Shown: positions 1-7,497, numbered from the stretch's first letter. The stretch is 9,872 bases of DNA from an uncultured Lachnospiraceae bacterium (GCA_934351765.1 CAKRJM010000072.1:1-9872), one strand, 5' to 3'. Numbers and translations are program-made. Notes: generated by a model from the sequence alone, not told the origin.

Positions 1-442
1 GTTTATGGGCACGTTCCAGTACCCGAACCACACGGCCCTCGGGATTTTTCCGGCGCCCATAGGAATGTCCGTAAAGCAACGCTGCCTGGACGGTATCGCC
101 GTCCATGGCGGTTCCCGTTTCGGTCTCCGGAATAAATAAATCCTGCTGCTTTTCTTTTCCCGGCTCCGTTTCTCTTGTCACAAATCCAAAGCCCTTTTTA
201 TTTCCAAGAAAGGTTCCCGTGATCAGAAAGTTTTCCGCCAGTGCATACTTTCCCCTCTTGGATATTCCGATCTTTCCCTCGGACAGCAGTGCATCCAGCA
301 CTGCCTGGAGCGCCGGGCGCTCCTCTTTCGGCACCCCCAGAAGGATCGCCAGTTCCTTCACCTTCATGGGCACATAATCTTTATGATGAAACAGCTCCAG
401 AAGCCGTTTCTTCTGTTCTTCCAAAACCTTTTTTTCTTCCAT
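1..442 (-). CDS. rnr: Ribonuclease R, N-terminal part (gene runs off the left edge)
   Basis: RNase R is a processive 3'-to-5' exoribonuclease that degrades structured RNA and takes part with SmpB/tmRNA in RNA quality control. Only the first 147 codons are in the window. Residues about 1-65 (from MEEKKVLEEQKKRLLELF) form the N-terminal winged-helix domain. From about residue 70 the first cold-shock/OB domain begins: GTFLGNKKGFGFV, then DLFIP, AMDGDTVQA and GRVVRVLERAH, all typical of the family. The catalytic RNB domain lies outside. The ATG at 442 is chosen because GGAG sits 4 nt upstream and the family reading frame starts there; an ATG ten bases upstream is out of frame. The gene follows secG on the same strand, the common Firmicutes order secG-rnr-smpB, so co-transcription is likely. 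The identification is firm for the part seen. Confidence 0.93.
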   Translation of the reverse strand, partial: MEEKKVLEEQKKRLLELFHHKDYVPMKVKELAILLGVPKEERPALQAVLDALLSEGKIGISKRGKYALAENFLITGTFLGNKKGFGFVTRETEPGKEKQQDLFIPETETGTAMDGDTVQAALLYGHSYGRRKNPEGRVVRVLERAHK

Positions 443-457
443 ATTTCTCCATAAAAT

Positions 458-511
458 AGGACCCGTTCACCGCCAGGTTATCATCTGTGCCTTGGCCGGT
501 AATCGGGTCCT
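458..511 (-). other. 54-nt imperfect hairpin between secG and rnr
   Basis: The outer arms AGGACCCG and CGGGTCCT are perfect 8-nt complements. On the minus strand the pairing continues inward in short blocks (TT/AA, ACC/GGT, GCC/GGC, AGG/CCT) separated by single-base bulges, about 19 pairs in all, to a 12-nt loop. The hairpin starts 25 nt after the secG stop and ends 8 nt before the GGAG of rnr. On the minus strand it is followed only by ATTTTAT, a poor U tract. On the plus strand it is followed by TTTTTT, but no plus-strand gene reads into it. It could be a weak or partial terminator, an RNA-processing or stability element between the two cistrons, or a translational element. The structure is seen; its role is inference. 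Confidence 0.7.
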
Positions 512-535
512 GTTTTTTCTGTTCACAATTTCTGA

Positions 536-772
536 TTAGAGAATATTCAGAACAAGGGCAAGTACAAAGAAAAGAACCGCCGCATACTTGGTGAGCTTTT
601 CCAGCTTTCCCTCTACCGAACGTCCCTTGTTTTTCTCCCAGAATGTTCCGGAACCACCGCTGATGGAACCGGTAAGGCCGGACTGATCGCCCTCCTGCAT
701 CAGCACGATCACAACCATAGCCACACATATAATCAGGAAGATTACCGTTAAAATCACTTTAAGAACTGTCAT
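536..772 (-). CDS. secG: Protein translocase subunit SecG
   Basis: SecG is the small non-essential subunit of the SecYEG protein-conducting channel in the cytoplasmic membrane and stimulates SecA-driven export. The 78-residue product has two hydrophobic segments, about residues 4-25 and 60-78. They are joined by the family's glycine/serine-rich loop, which includes LMQEGDQSGLTGSISGG and a charged stretch. Length and layout match the family. The ATG at 772 is preferred over an in-frame GTG at 778 because AGGAGG lies 7 nt before the ATG but directly abuts the GTG. The gene has its own extended -10 promoter and sits between eno and rnr on the same strand. Confidence 0.93.
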   Translation of the reverse strand: MTVLKVILTVIFLIICVAMVVIVLMQEGDQSGLTGSISGGSGTFWEKNKGRSVEGKLEKLTKYAAVLFFVLALVLNIL

Positions 773-802
773 TTCCACACCTCCTACAGTACAAACAAAG
801 TT

Positions 803-831
803 ATTTTACCATAAAAGACTTTTCTTGGCAA
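803..831 (-). promoter_or_regulatory. secG promoter (sigma-A type, extended -10)
   Basis: On the minus strand TTGCCA (831-826) is the -35 box and TAAAAT (808-803) the -10 box, with a 17-nt spacer and TGG directly before the -10 (extended -10). The start of transcription should fall near 796, about 24 nt before the secG start codon. The eno-secG gap has no recognisable terminator, so secG may be read both from here and from eno. Confidence 0.75.
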
Positions 832-873
832 GCAGTTCGCACTGATTTCGGTACTTTTTATCGCAGTTCACAC
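832..873 (-). repeat. Direct repeat pair, 31-nt period, abutting the secG -35 box
   Basis: On the minus strand GTGTGAACTGC (873-863) and GTGCGAACTGC (842-832) match at 10 of 11 positions. Weaker similarity continues upstream (AAAATTC versus GAAATCA). The copies begin 31 nt apart, about three helical turns, and the second touches the -35 hexamer at 831. This arrangement is compatible with a tandem binding site for a regulator, but no known operator was recognised. Confidence 0.5.
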
Positions 874-904
874 GAATTTTAGTGCTTTTTCCTTTGCCCG
901 CAGC

Positions 905-2209
<1,305 letters not shown>

Positions 2210-2272
2210 GATCCGATCCTCCTTTTTGATTAGTGTGAAAAAAAGGAGTCCAGAATATGCAGACAAAAATTT

Positions 2273-2295
2273 CCCATAAAAAATTTTTTCATGGG
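2273..2295. repeat. AT-rich near-perfect palindrome in the eno leader
   Basis: Outer arms CCCAT (2273-2277) and ATGGG (2291-2295) enclose AAAAAA followed by TTTTTTC; only the extra C breaks perfect symmetry. The element lies about 64 nt upstream of the eno start and overlaps the 27-nt repeat element at 2287-2313, so the two could form alternative hairpins. As RNA on the minus strand it would give a hairpin, but no U tract follows a GC-rich stem, so it is not a normal terminator. Function unknown. Confidence 0.5.
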
Positions 2296-2313
2296 ACATA
2301 CTTTCCTATGAAA
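2287..2313 (-). repeat. 27-nt palindromic repeat element, copy 1 (eno leader)
   Basis: On the minus strand the element starts TTTCATAGGAAAGT and ends ATGAAA, forming a hairpin (TTTCAT/ATGAAA, GGA/TCC). It matches copy 2 at 5894-5920 at 22 of 27 positions, including a perfectly identical 15-nt block at 2300-2314. It lies about 25 nt beyond the U tract of the pheT terminator and about 80 nt before eno. The bases between it and the terminator, and between 2272 and the eno ribosome binding site, show nothing else recognisable. Confidence 0.6.
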
Positions 2314-2338
2314 CGAAAACAGGGCCTTGCCCCACAAG

Positions 2339-2367
2339 AAAAACGTCCGCAGATTACTCTGCGGACG
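2339..2367 (-). terminator. Intrinsic terminator of the pheST operon
   Basis: On the minus strand CGTCCGCAGA, a 4-nt loop and TCTGCGGACG form a perfect 10-bp GC-rich stem (2367-2344), followed by UUUUU (2343-2339). It begins 18 nt after the pheT stop codon and separates pheST from eno. Confidence 0.92.
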
Positions 2368-2384
2368 CCTCATATATTCTGATT

Positions 2385-4799
2385 TTACGCACGAAGCTCG
2401 ATTCCCATTTCCTTCAGATCCTTTAAGATCTTCTCCATGATGGCGCTTACATCCTTGTCTTCCAGGGTACGGTCAGCCGCACGGAATGTGATGGAATAGG
2501 CTACAGACTTGCAGCCCTCCGCGATCTGGGAGCCTTCGTAAAGGTCAAACAGATGGTAGGACTCCAAAAGCTTTCCGCCGCGCTTCTCGATGATCTCTTC
2601 GACCTGGCCCACCAGGATGCTCTTGTCCATAACCATACTGATGTCACGGGTTACAGCCGGGAACTTGGCGATTCCGGTGTACTTGCGTTCGAAGCTTGCG
2701 CATGCCGTCACCTCCGGCATATCAAGAACGGCCACATAGGCCCGGTCGCCGATATTGTAGTTATCCAGCACATCGGGATGAACCTCGCCCAGATACCCCA
2801 CGCACCGTCCGGCGTAATGGATCGCTGCCTGGCGGCCCGGATGCAGGAAGGGCTTTCCTGCCTTGGGATCATAGGTGATCTTCTCCGTCATGCCAAGGCG
2901 GTCGAAGATTTCCTCGATAACCCCCTTTAAGGTGAAGAAATCACCGTCTCCGTAGAAGCCAAGCGTCATCTGCATGCGCTCGTCGGGAAGCTCGGTTAAA
3001 GGCAGAGCCTTGGGCAGATAGATGTTGCCCAGCTCATAAAGCTTCACATTCTTGTTTCTTCGGTTATAGTTCGTTGCCAGAGACGTCAGCATACCATTAA
3101 GAGAAATCGTTCTCATGATGCTGAAGTCCTCGCCCAGCGGATTCATGATGGTAACGGTCCGGCGCAGCGGAGAATCTGCCGGCAGACAGAGCTTGTCAAA
3201 CACCTTGGGGCTTTCGAAGGAATAGGTCATGCCCTGGGAATAACCGCAAAACTCTGCTACCTCGCGGACGGCCTGCTCCACACGAAGCTTGAAGGAAAGC
3301 TTTCCGGTGGTCGCCTCGCCGGAGGGCAGGGTTGTCGGAATGTTCGCATAGCCAAAGAATCTTGCTACCTCTTCGGCAATATCAGCTTCACATACAAGAT
3401 CCTGTCGGAAGGTCGGTGCGATTACCGTATCACCGTCCACCTCTACTTCCAGCGGTTTAAAATAAGAAACCATATCTTCTCTGGACACACTGGTTCCAAG
3501 AAGCCTGTTGATCTTATCCGGATTAAACGGAATCCTCCTCGGCTCCGGCTTCTTTGTGCATACGTCGATCATACCGCCGACTACCTCGCCGCAGCCAAGC
3601 TCCTCGATGAGCTGGCAGGCACGGTTGATGGCAGCTTCTGCGTTGTTGGGATCCAGTCCTTTTTCATACTTTCCGGATGCATCGGTACGAAGGCCGAGAC
3701 GCTTGGCGGAAAGGCGGATATTCGTTCCATCGAAGCAGGCGCTCTCAAACAGGACCGTCTTGACATTCTCGGTGATCTTGGAATTTTCACCGCCCATGAT
3801 ACCGGCAATGCCGACTTCCTTCTCGGCATCGTTGATCATGAGAATGTCCTTGTCCAGGGTTCTCATCTGGCCGTCCAGAGTCTGGAACTGGTCGCCGTCC
3901 TTGGCACGCTTCACAATGATCTTATGACCGGCAATGGTGTCCAGGTCAAAGGCATGCATAGGCTGGCCGTACTCTTCCATAACGTAGTTGGTAATATCCA
4001 CAAGGTTGTTGATGGGACGGATTCCGCTGGCTGCCAGACGGCGCTGCATCCACTCCGGAGACGGTCCGATCTTGATATTCTTTACCACACGGCCGCAGTA
4101 ACGGGGGCAGAGATCGGTGTCAGCCACTTCCACGGAAGCATAATCATGAACATCTTCCTCATTGCCCTTTACTTCCGGAACCGGCGGAACAAACTTCTTT
4201 CCGAAGGTTGCTGCTGCCTCTCTGGCGATTCCGAGGATGCTGTAGCAGTCTACCCGGTTGGAGGTAATTTCATATTCAAATACCACATCATGAAGACCGA
4301 GGATCTCAACGGCATCTGCTCCCACGGGAGTATCTTCCTTCATAATATAAATACCGTACTCCGGTGCATCGGGATACATATCCCTGGAGGAACCAAGCTC
4401 CTCGATGGAGCACATCATTCCGTCAGATTCCACGCCTCTTAATTTTCCCTTTTTGATCTTGATCCCGTCCTCAGGGAGCGCACCGCCGTCATGGCCGCCT
4501 GCTACCTTTCCGCCGTCCAGAACCACGGGAACCTTGTCCCCTTCCTTCACATTGGGAGCACCGGTAACGATCTGGATCATCCTTTCACCGATATTCACCT
4601 GGCAGATGATCAGTTTGTCGGCATCGGGATGCTTTTCAATGGAAACGATCTGGCCGACCACGATCTTCTCCAGATTTTTATCAAGACGCTCAAAACCCTC
4701 GACCTTTGTTCCGGTCAGAGTCATGGCATCGGTATATTCCTGAGCCGTTACTTCAAGGTCAGGAACGTATGCTTTGATCCAGGATAACGCTGTATTCAT
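2385..4799 (-). CDS. pheT: Phenylalanine--tRNA ligase beta subunit
   Basis: PheT is the large subunit of the (alpha-beta)2 phenylalanyl-tRNA synthetase. It binds tRNA and edits misacylated Tyr-tRNA-Phe. The 804-residue product has the usual full length. Visible parts in order are the N-terminal tRNA-binding OB domain at about residues 45-150 (VVGQIVSIEKHPDADKL, VTGAPNVKEGDKVPV), the B3/B4 editing region from about 210 to 390 (including INNLVDITNYVMEEYGQPMH and FDLDTI), the B5 and core-like region to about 690, and a C-terminal anticodon-binding FDX-ACB domain from about 710 (KFPAVTRDISMV, ending KEMGIELRA). The start codon lies 17 nt after the pheS stop and has GAGG about 6 nt upstream, so the two genes are one operon under the T-box leader. 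A strong terminator follows. Confidence 0.97.
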   Translation of the reverse strand: MNTALSWIKAYVPDLEVTAQEYTDAMTLTGTKVEGFERLDKNLEKIVVGQIVSIEKHPDADKLIICQVNIGERMIQIVTGAPNVKEGDKVPVVLDGGKVAGGHDGGALPEDGIKIKKGKLRGVESDGMMCSIEELGSSRDMYPDAPEYGIYIMKEDTPVGADAVEILGLHDVVFEYEITSNRVDCYSILGIAREAAATFGKKFVPPVPEVKGNEEDVHDYASVEVADTDLCPRYCGRVVKNIKIGPSPEWMQRRLAASGIRPINNLVDITNYVMEEYGQPMHAFDLDTIAGHKIIVKRAKDGDQFQTLDGQMRTLDKDILMINDAEKEVGIAGIMGGENSKITENVKTVLFESACFDGTNIRLSAKRLGLRTDASGKYEKGLDPNNAEAAINRACQLIEELGCGEVVGGMIDVCTKKPEPRRIPFNPDKINRLLGTSVSREDMVSYFKPLEVEVDGDTVIAPTFRQDLVCEADIAEEVARFFGYANIPTTLPSGEATTGKLSFKLRVEQAVREVAEFCGYSQGMTYSFESPKVFDKLCLPADSPLRRTVTIMNPLGEDFSIMRTISLNGMLTSLATNYNRRNKNVKLYELGNIYLPKALPLTELPDERMQMTLGFYGDGDFFTLKGVIEEIFDRLGMTEKITYDPKAGKPFLHPGRQAAIHYAGRCVGYLGEVHPDVLDNYNIGDRAYVAVLDMPEVTACASFERKYTGIAKFPAVTRDISMVMDKSILVGQVEEIIEKRGGKLLESYHLFDLYEGSQIAEGCKSVAYSITFRAADRTLEDKDVSAIMEKILKDLKEMGIELRA

Positions 4800-4816
4800 A
4801 ACTTCCTCTCTTTCTC

Positions 4817-5836
4817 TTAGAACTGCTTCAGGAAACGGATATCGTTTTCATATAACAGACGCATGTCATCGATTTCATATTTCAGCAGGGCAATACGCTC
4901 CAGTCCGACGCCGAACGCAAAGCCGGAATACTCTTCAGGATCGATGTTGCACATCCGAAGCACATTGGGATGTACCATACCACAGCCGAGGATCTCGATC
5001 CAGCCGCTGCCCTTGCAGAACCGGCAGCCCTTTCCATGACACTTAAAGCAGGTCACATCCACCTCGGCACTGGGCTCTGTGAACGGGAAATGATGAGGAC
5101 GGAATTTTACCTTTGTATCCTCGCCGAACAGCTCCCTGGCAAACTCCGCCAGTGTTCCCTTCAGGTCTGCAAAGGTGATGTTCTTATCGACAACCAGGCC
5201 CTCGATCTGATGGAAGGAAGGCGAATGGGTCGCATCCACCTCATCGGAACGGAACACACGGCCGGGAGCAATGATCCGAATAGGAAGCTCTCTGGTCTCC
5301 ATGGTACGGACCTGTACCGGAGAGGTCTGACTGCGGAGCAGGATTCTGTCATTAATATAGAACGTATCCTGCTCATCTCTTGCCGGATGCCCCTTCGGTA
5401 TATTCAGTGCTTCAAAATTGTAATAATCGTATTCCACTTCAGGGCCTTCCACTACCTCATAGCCCATGCCAACGAAGATCCGCTCTACCTCATCCAAAGC
5501 AACCGTGTTGGGATGCTTATGTCCCACATGATTCTTCTTTGCGGGAAGAGTCACATCAATGACCTCTCTCTTTAACTTTTCTTCTCTTGCATGCTTGGCA
5601 AGCTTGGCTCTTGCCTCCTCCATCTTTTCCTCGATGGCGGCACGGGTCTCATTGACCATCTGACCGACCTTAGGACGATCCTCCGGTGCAACATCCTTCA
5701 TGCTCTTTAATACACTGGTCAATTCTCCCTTTTTGCCGAGATAAGCAACCTTGATCTCATTTAAGGTCTCCAGCGCATCGGAATCAGCGATCCGCTCCAG
5801 CGCGGCCTGTCTGATCTTCTCCAGCTTTTCTTTCAT
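4817..5836 (-). CDS. pheS: Phenylalanine--tRNA ligase alpha subunit
   Basis: PheS is the catalytic subunit that activates phenylalanine with ATP and charges tRNA-Phe; it is a class II synthetase. The 339-residue product has an N-terminal coiled-coil arm (about residues 1-90) that contacts tRNA. Motif 1 is in the region around [14 protein letters not shown] and [12 protein letters not shown], motif 2 at [22 protein letters not shown] (about 192-213), and motif 3 at [16 protein letters not shown] (305-320), with Ala307 in the substrate pocket region. A CxxC-x4-CxxC cluster (Cys263, 266, 271, 274) just before [16 protein letters not shown] may bind zinc; clusters of this kind occur in some bacterial PheS. 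The ATG at 5836 has only a weak AGGA 5 nt upstream, and both lie inside a small hairpin at 5831-5850. Transcription is predicted to be controlled by the upstream T-box. Confidence 0.97.
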   Translation of the reverse strand: MKEKLEKIRQAALERIADSDALETLNEIKVAYLGKKGELTSVLKSMKDVAPEDRPKVGQMVNETRAAIEEKMEEARAKLAKHAREEKLKREVIDVTLPAKKNHVGHKHPNTVALDEVERIFVGMGYEVVEGPEVEYDYYNFEALNIPKGHPARDEQDTFYINDRILLRSQTSPVQVRTMETRELPIRIIAPGRVFRSDEVDATHSPSFHQIEGLVVDKNITFADLKGTLAEFARELFGEDTKVKFRPHHFPFTEPSAEVDVTCFKCHGKGCRFCKGSGWIEILGCGMVHPNVLRMCNIDPEEYSGFAFGVGLERIALLKYEIDDMRLLYENDIRFLKQF

Positions 5837-5850
5837 AAAGTCCTATGAAA
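5831..5850 (-). repeat. Short third copy of the palindrome, covering the pheS start codon
   Basis: On the minus strand TTTCATA (5850-5844) pairs perfectly with TATGAAA (5837-5831) across a 6-nt loop GGACTT. The 3' arm contains the pheS ATG (5836-5834) and the loop contains most of its weak Shine-Dalgarno AGGA. It shares TTTCATAGGA and the ATGAAA end with the two 27-nt copies. The 7-bp AT-rich stem is weak by itself, so any effect on translation is inference. Confidence 0.5.
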
Positions 5851-5893
5851 CCATTGTATTTCACCGGACGCAAATTCCCGTGGAATTTTTTTA

Positions 5894-5920
5894 TTTCATA
5901 GAAAGAACTTTCCTATGAAA
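5894..5920 (-). repeat. 27-nt palindromic repeat element, copy 2 (pheS leader)
   Basis: On the minus strand it starts TTTCATAGGAAAGT and ends CTATGAAA; the arms pair along nearly their whole length (TTTCATA/TATGAAA and GGAAAG/CTTTC with one bulge). It begins 2 nt after the U tract of the T-box terminator and so lies in the read-through part of the pheS mRNA, about 58 nt before the start codon. It is followed by AAAAAAATTCC. Copy 1 in the eno leader is 22/27 identical. Confidence 0.6.
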
Positions 5921-5921
5921 C

Positions 5922-5950
5922 AAAAAATCCCTCTGCCTTTCGGCAAAGGG
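5922..5950 (-). terminator. Regulated intrinsic terminator of the T-box leader
   Basis: On the minus strand CCCTTTGCC, loop GAAA and GGCAGAGGG form a 9-bp stem (one G-U pair) followed by A and TTTTTT (5927-5922). In the T-box model this forms when tRNA-Phe is charged and is replaced by the antiterminator when the acceptor end of uncharged tRNA pairs with the T-box. Confidence 0.92.
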
Positions 5951-5960
5951 ACGATGTTCT

Positions 5961-5974
5961 CGCGGTACCACCCT
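5961..5974 (-). promoter_or_regulatory. T-box antiterminator core sequence
   Basis: The minus strand reads AGGGTGGTACCGCG, an excellent match to the conserved T-box consensus. The central TGGT would pair with the NCCA end of uncharged tRNA. It lies 10 nt upstream of the terminator stem. Confidence 0.95.
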
Positions 5975-6225
5975 GATTCCTGTTTTCACAGGCTCTCATA
6001 CTCCGTCTAACGCGCGGCTTACGTTATCTCTTACTGATCACTCCGTTTCGCCGGCCGGTTCTACCGGTCTTCACCTGCGGGTTCTGTTGGGAGATACGGC
6101 TCCCGTGGGAATTTCAATGCACGCCTGAACTCAAGGGGGCTTTCAGCCGGTGGCCTCCTCTCTCTGACAGAAAGCGCTGCATCTAATAACACGTTCATCG
6201 CCTTTTTTGTATAAACCTATGACAT

Positions 6226-6253
6226 ATTTTAACATAATCTTTCTTCTTGTCAA
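6226..6253 (-). promoter_or_regulatory. Promoter of the T-box/pheST transcript
   Basis: On the minus strand a perfect -35 box TTGACA (6253-6248) and a -10 box TAAAAT (6231-6226) are separated by 16 nt, with TGT before the -10 (extended -10). Transcription should start near 6219. It is arranged back to back with the promoter of the yihY-like gene. Confidence 0.85.
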
Positions 6254-6284
6254 GGGATTCTTTGCTCCGTGCCCGGCTTTCCGC

Positions 6285-6313
6285 TTGAAATTTCATCTGC
6301 TTCATGCTATGAT
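6285..6313 (+). promoter_or_regulatory. Promoter of the yihY-like gene
   Basis: TTGAAA (6285-6290) and TATGAT (6308-6313) are separated by exactly 17 nt. Transcription should start near 6320, about 36 nt before the chosen start codon. This rules against the longer open frame that begins at 6269, upstream of the promoter. Confidence 0.75.
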
Positions 6314-6355
6314 TTCATGGATGAAACCGCCGGACAGCGGCAGACGAGGTGTCAA

Positions 6356-7294
6356 ATGAAACGATTCCGGATCTTTTTGGGAAAAATCATAAACAATATC
6401 TTTGAGGATAAGCTTACGGTCTATGCAGCGCAGGTTTCTTTTTTTATTGTCATTTCCGCGCTCCCCATTATCATGCTGGTGATTCCGCTGATCCAGTTTC
6501 TGATCCCCTTTTCCAGGGAAACCATGACCAGCACGATCCTGGCAGTTCTTCCAAACTCTTCGGAGCTTCAGAATCTGGTTTTAAGCCTGATCAACGACGT
6601 TTACACCAACTCTGCCGGAACCATCGTTTCGATCTCCACGGTTACGGTCCTCTGGTCGGCGTCCAAAGCCATCTACTCGCTCCAGCAGGGCCTCAACAAC
6701 ATTGCTCATATTAAGGAAACAAGAAACGTGGTGGTCCAGCGCCTGCTGTCCATCGTTTACACCGTTGGCTTTGTATTTGTCCTGATCTTCGCCATCGGTG
6801 TCCTGCTGTTCGGCAACCGCCTTCAGCTTCTTCTGGAATCCTGGCTTCCCCATCTGGCTCAGTTTTCCGCAGTGATCATTTTTTTCCGTGCCGGTTTTTC
6901 CGTTGCTCTGTTCATGCTGTTCTTTGTATTTATCTATACGATCCTGCCAAACACCAGGCTTTCCTTCTGGCGGCAGATCCCCGGAGCAGCATTTACCACC
7001 TTCGGCTGGATGATCTTTTCCTATGTGTATTCGCTCTACATTGACCATGTGGCAAACTTTTCTTATATTTACGGCAGTCTGACCGCTTTAATCCTCTTAA
7101 TGCTCTGGCTGTATATCTGCATGAACATCGTCCTGCTGGGCGCAGTTCTCAACAAGCTCCTGACAGACAGCGCCGATGAAAAAAAACGGCTCCGGAAAAC
7201 CAATCAGACAACACCGAAGGAACCTGCATCTCCCCAGGAAGCCCCTGTCTCCGACGGAAAAGCCCCGACCTCCCATAAGGATTCCGGTTCGTGA
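6356..7294 (+). CDS. YihY/BrkB (UPF0761) family membrane protein
   Basis: The product is 312 residues with about six hydrophobic segments (near residues 22-48, 83-105, 126-150, 172-195, 205-235 and 243-270) and a hydrophilic, proline- and lysine-rich tail from about 272. Family features are the N-terminal DKLTVYAAQVSFFIVISALPIIM, the central LWSASKAIYSLQQGLNNI, the segment YTILPN, and the late GSLTALILLMLWLYICMNIVLLGAVLN. The family was once called ribonuclease BN or virulence factor BrkB, but the RNase activity was a misassignment and its true function is not established. The ATG at 6356 has GAGG 6 nt upstream and matches the family start; 29 upstream in-frame codons are excluded by the promoter at 6285-6313. 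The gene is apparently monocistronic, with a terminator at 7406-7444. Family membership is firm; function unknown. Confidence 0.9.
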   Translation: MKRFRIFLGKIINNIFEDKLTVYAAQVSFFIVISALPIIMLVIPLIQFLIPFSRETMTSTILAVLPNSSELQNLVLSLINDVYTNSAGTIVSISTVTVLWSASKAIYSLQQGLNNIAHIKETRNVVVQRLLSIVYTVGFVFVLIFAIGVLLFGNRLQLLLESWLPHLAQFSAVIIFFRAGFSVALFMLFFVFIYTILPNTRLSFWRQIPGAAFTTFGWMIFSYVYSLYIDHVANFSYIYGSLTALILLMLWLYICMNIVLLGAVLNKLLTDSADEKKRLRKTNQTTPKEPASPQEAPVSDGKAPTSHKDSGS

Positions 7295-7335
7295 ATAAAT
7301 TATCAGATAATAGAATCATTTTGTTAAAATATGAA

Positions 7336-7377
7336 CGATATTTTCAGGGAAGTCATTAAAAGCAATCGATATTTTCA
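7336..7377 (+). repeat. Direct repeat pair, 31-nt period, downstream of the yihY-like gene
   Basis: CGATATTTTCA occurs exactly at 7336-7346 and 7367-7377. Similarity continues beyond each copy (AAGT shared a few bases downstream). The pair lies in the AT-rich gap after the yihY-like gene and before its terminator. Nearby are two small palindromes: TTATCAGATAA (7300-7310) and AAAAGT-GA-ACTTTT just after the second copy. No known operator was recognised. Confidence 0.45.
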
Positions 7378-7405
7378 AAAAAGTGAACTTTTCTGAATTT
7401 CAAGG

Positions 7406-7444
7406 CCGAACTGATTGATTTGCCAAAAACAGTTCGGTATTTTT
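7406..7444 (+). terminator. Intrinsic terminator after the yihY-like gene
   Basis: CCGAACTG (7406-7413) and CAGTTCGG (7430-7437) form a perfect 8-bp stem with a long 16-nt loop, followed by TATTTTTG and further T-rich sequence. It lies about 110 nt beyond the stop codon. It would also shield the following operon from read-through. Confidence 0.75.
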
Positions 7445-7478
7445 GTTGTTTTTCACTGTATTTATTTTTTATAAAACA

Positions 7479-7487
7479 TGGTAAGAT
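7479..7487 (+). promoter_or_regulatory. Likely extended -10 promoter of the hydC/hydB-type operon
   Basis: TGGTAAGAT is an extended -10 element (TGn before TAAGAT at 7482-7487). No good -35 box is present at 17 nt (TATTTA), which is tolerable for an extended -10 promoter but also fits one that needs an activator. Transcription would start near 7494, about 50 nt before the first start codon. Confidence 0.5.
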
Positions 7488-7497
7488 TTTTGCAAAA

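Larger units (their letters stand above)
5922..6219 (-). ncRNA. T-box riboswitch leader of pheST (tRNA-Phe sensing)
   Basis: T-box leaders bind a specific tRNA and continue transcription when it is uncharged. The minus-strand leader has the parts expected in order. First is a Stem I region with an AGAGAGAGG bulge-type sequence around 6160-6170. Next is a likely specifier UUC (6111-6109) in the context GAAAUUCCCACGGGAGC, which fits the usual CC..GGAGC follow-on. Then comes the conserved T-box AGGGTGGTACCGCG (5974-5961), and last an intrinsic terminator. UUC is a phenylalanine codon, and the UGGU in the T-box pairs with an ACCA acceptor end, matching the A discriminator base expected for tRNA-Phe. 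This agrees with the pheS and pheT genes downstream. The 5' end is estimated from the promoter; the exact Stem I fold was not computed. Confidence 0.93.

Noticed and set aside
504..518. Plus-strand terminator reading (hairpin followed by TTTTTT)
   Set aside because: No plus-strand gene or promoter was found to the left that would use it; the hairpin is kept as a structure of unknown role.
773..778. GTG start of secG two codons upstream
   Set aside because: AGGAGG directly abuts this GTG but is 7 nt from the ATG at 772.
2210..2299. In-frame upstream extension of eno starting at an ATG at 2299, with AGGA a few bases before it
   Set aside because: The 30 extra residues do not resemble enolase, while the ATG at 2209 has a strong AGGAGG at correct spacing and matches the family N-terminus.
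6134..6145. Alternative Phe or other codon (for example in GAGTTCAGG) as the T-box specifier
   Set aside because: Its surroundings do not fit the usual specifier loop, unlike UUC at 6111-6109, which is followed by CCACGGGAGC.
6269..6355. Longer start for the yihY-like gene
   Set aside because: It begins upstream of the good TTGAAA-17-TATGAT promoter, and the added residues are not family-like; GAGG precedes the ATG at 6356.
7321..7338. Possible Rex operator TTGTTAA-4-TGAACGA
   Set aside because: The second half matches the expected TTAACAA poorly, and the site lies upstream of the yihY terminator, far from the likely operon promoter.
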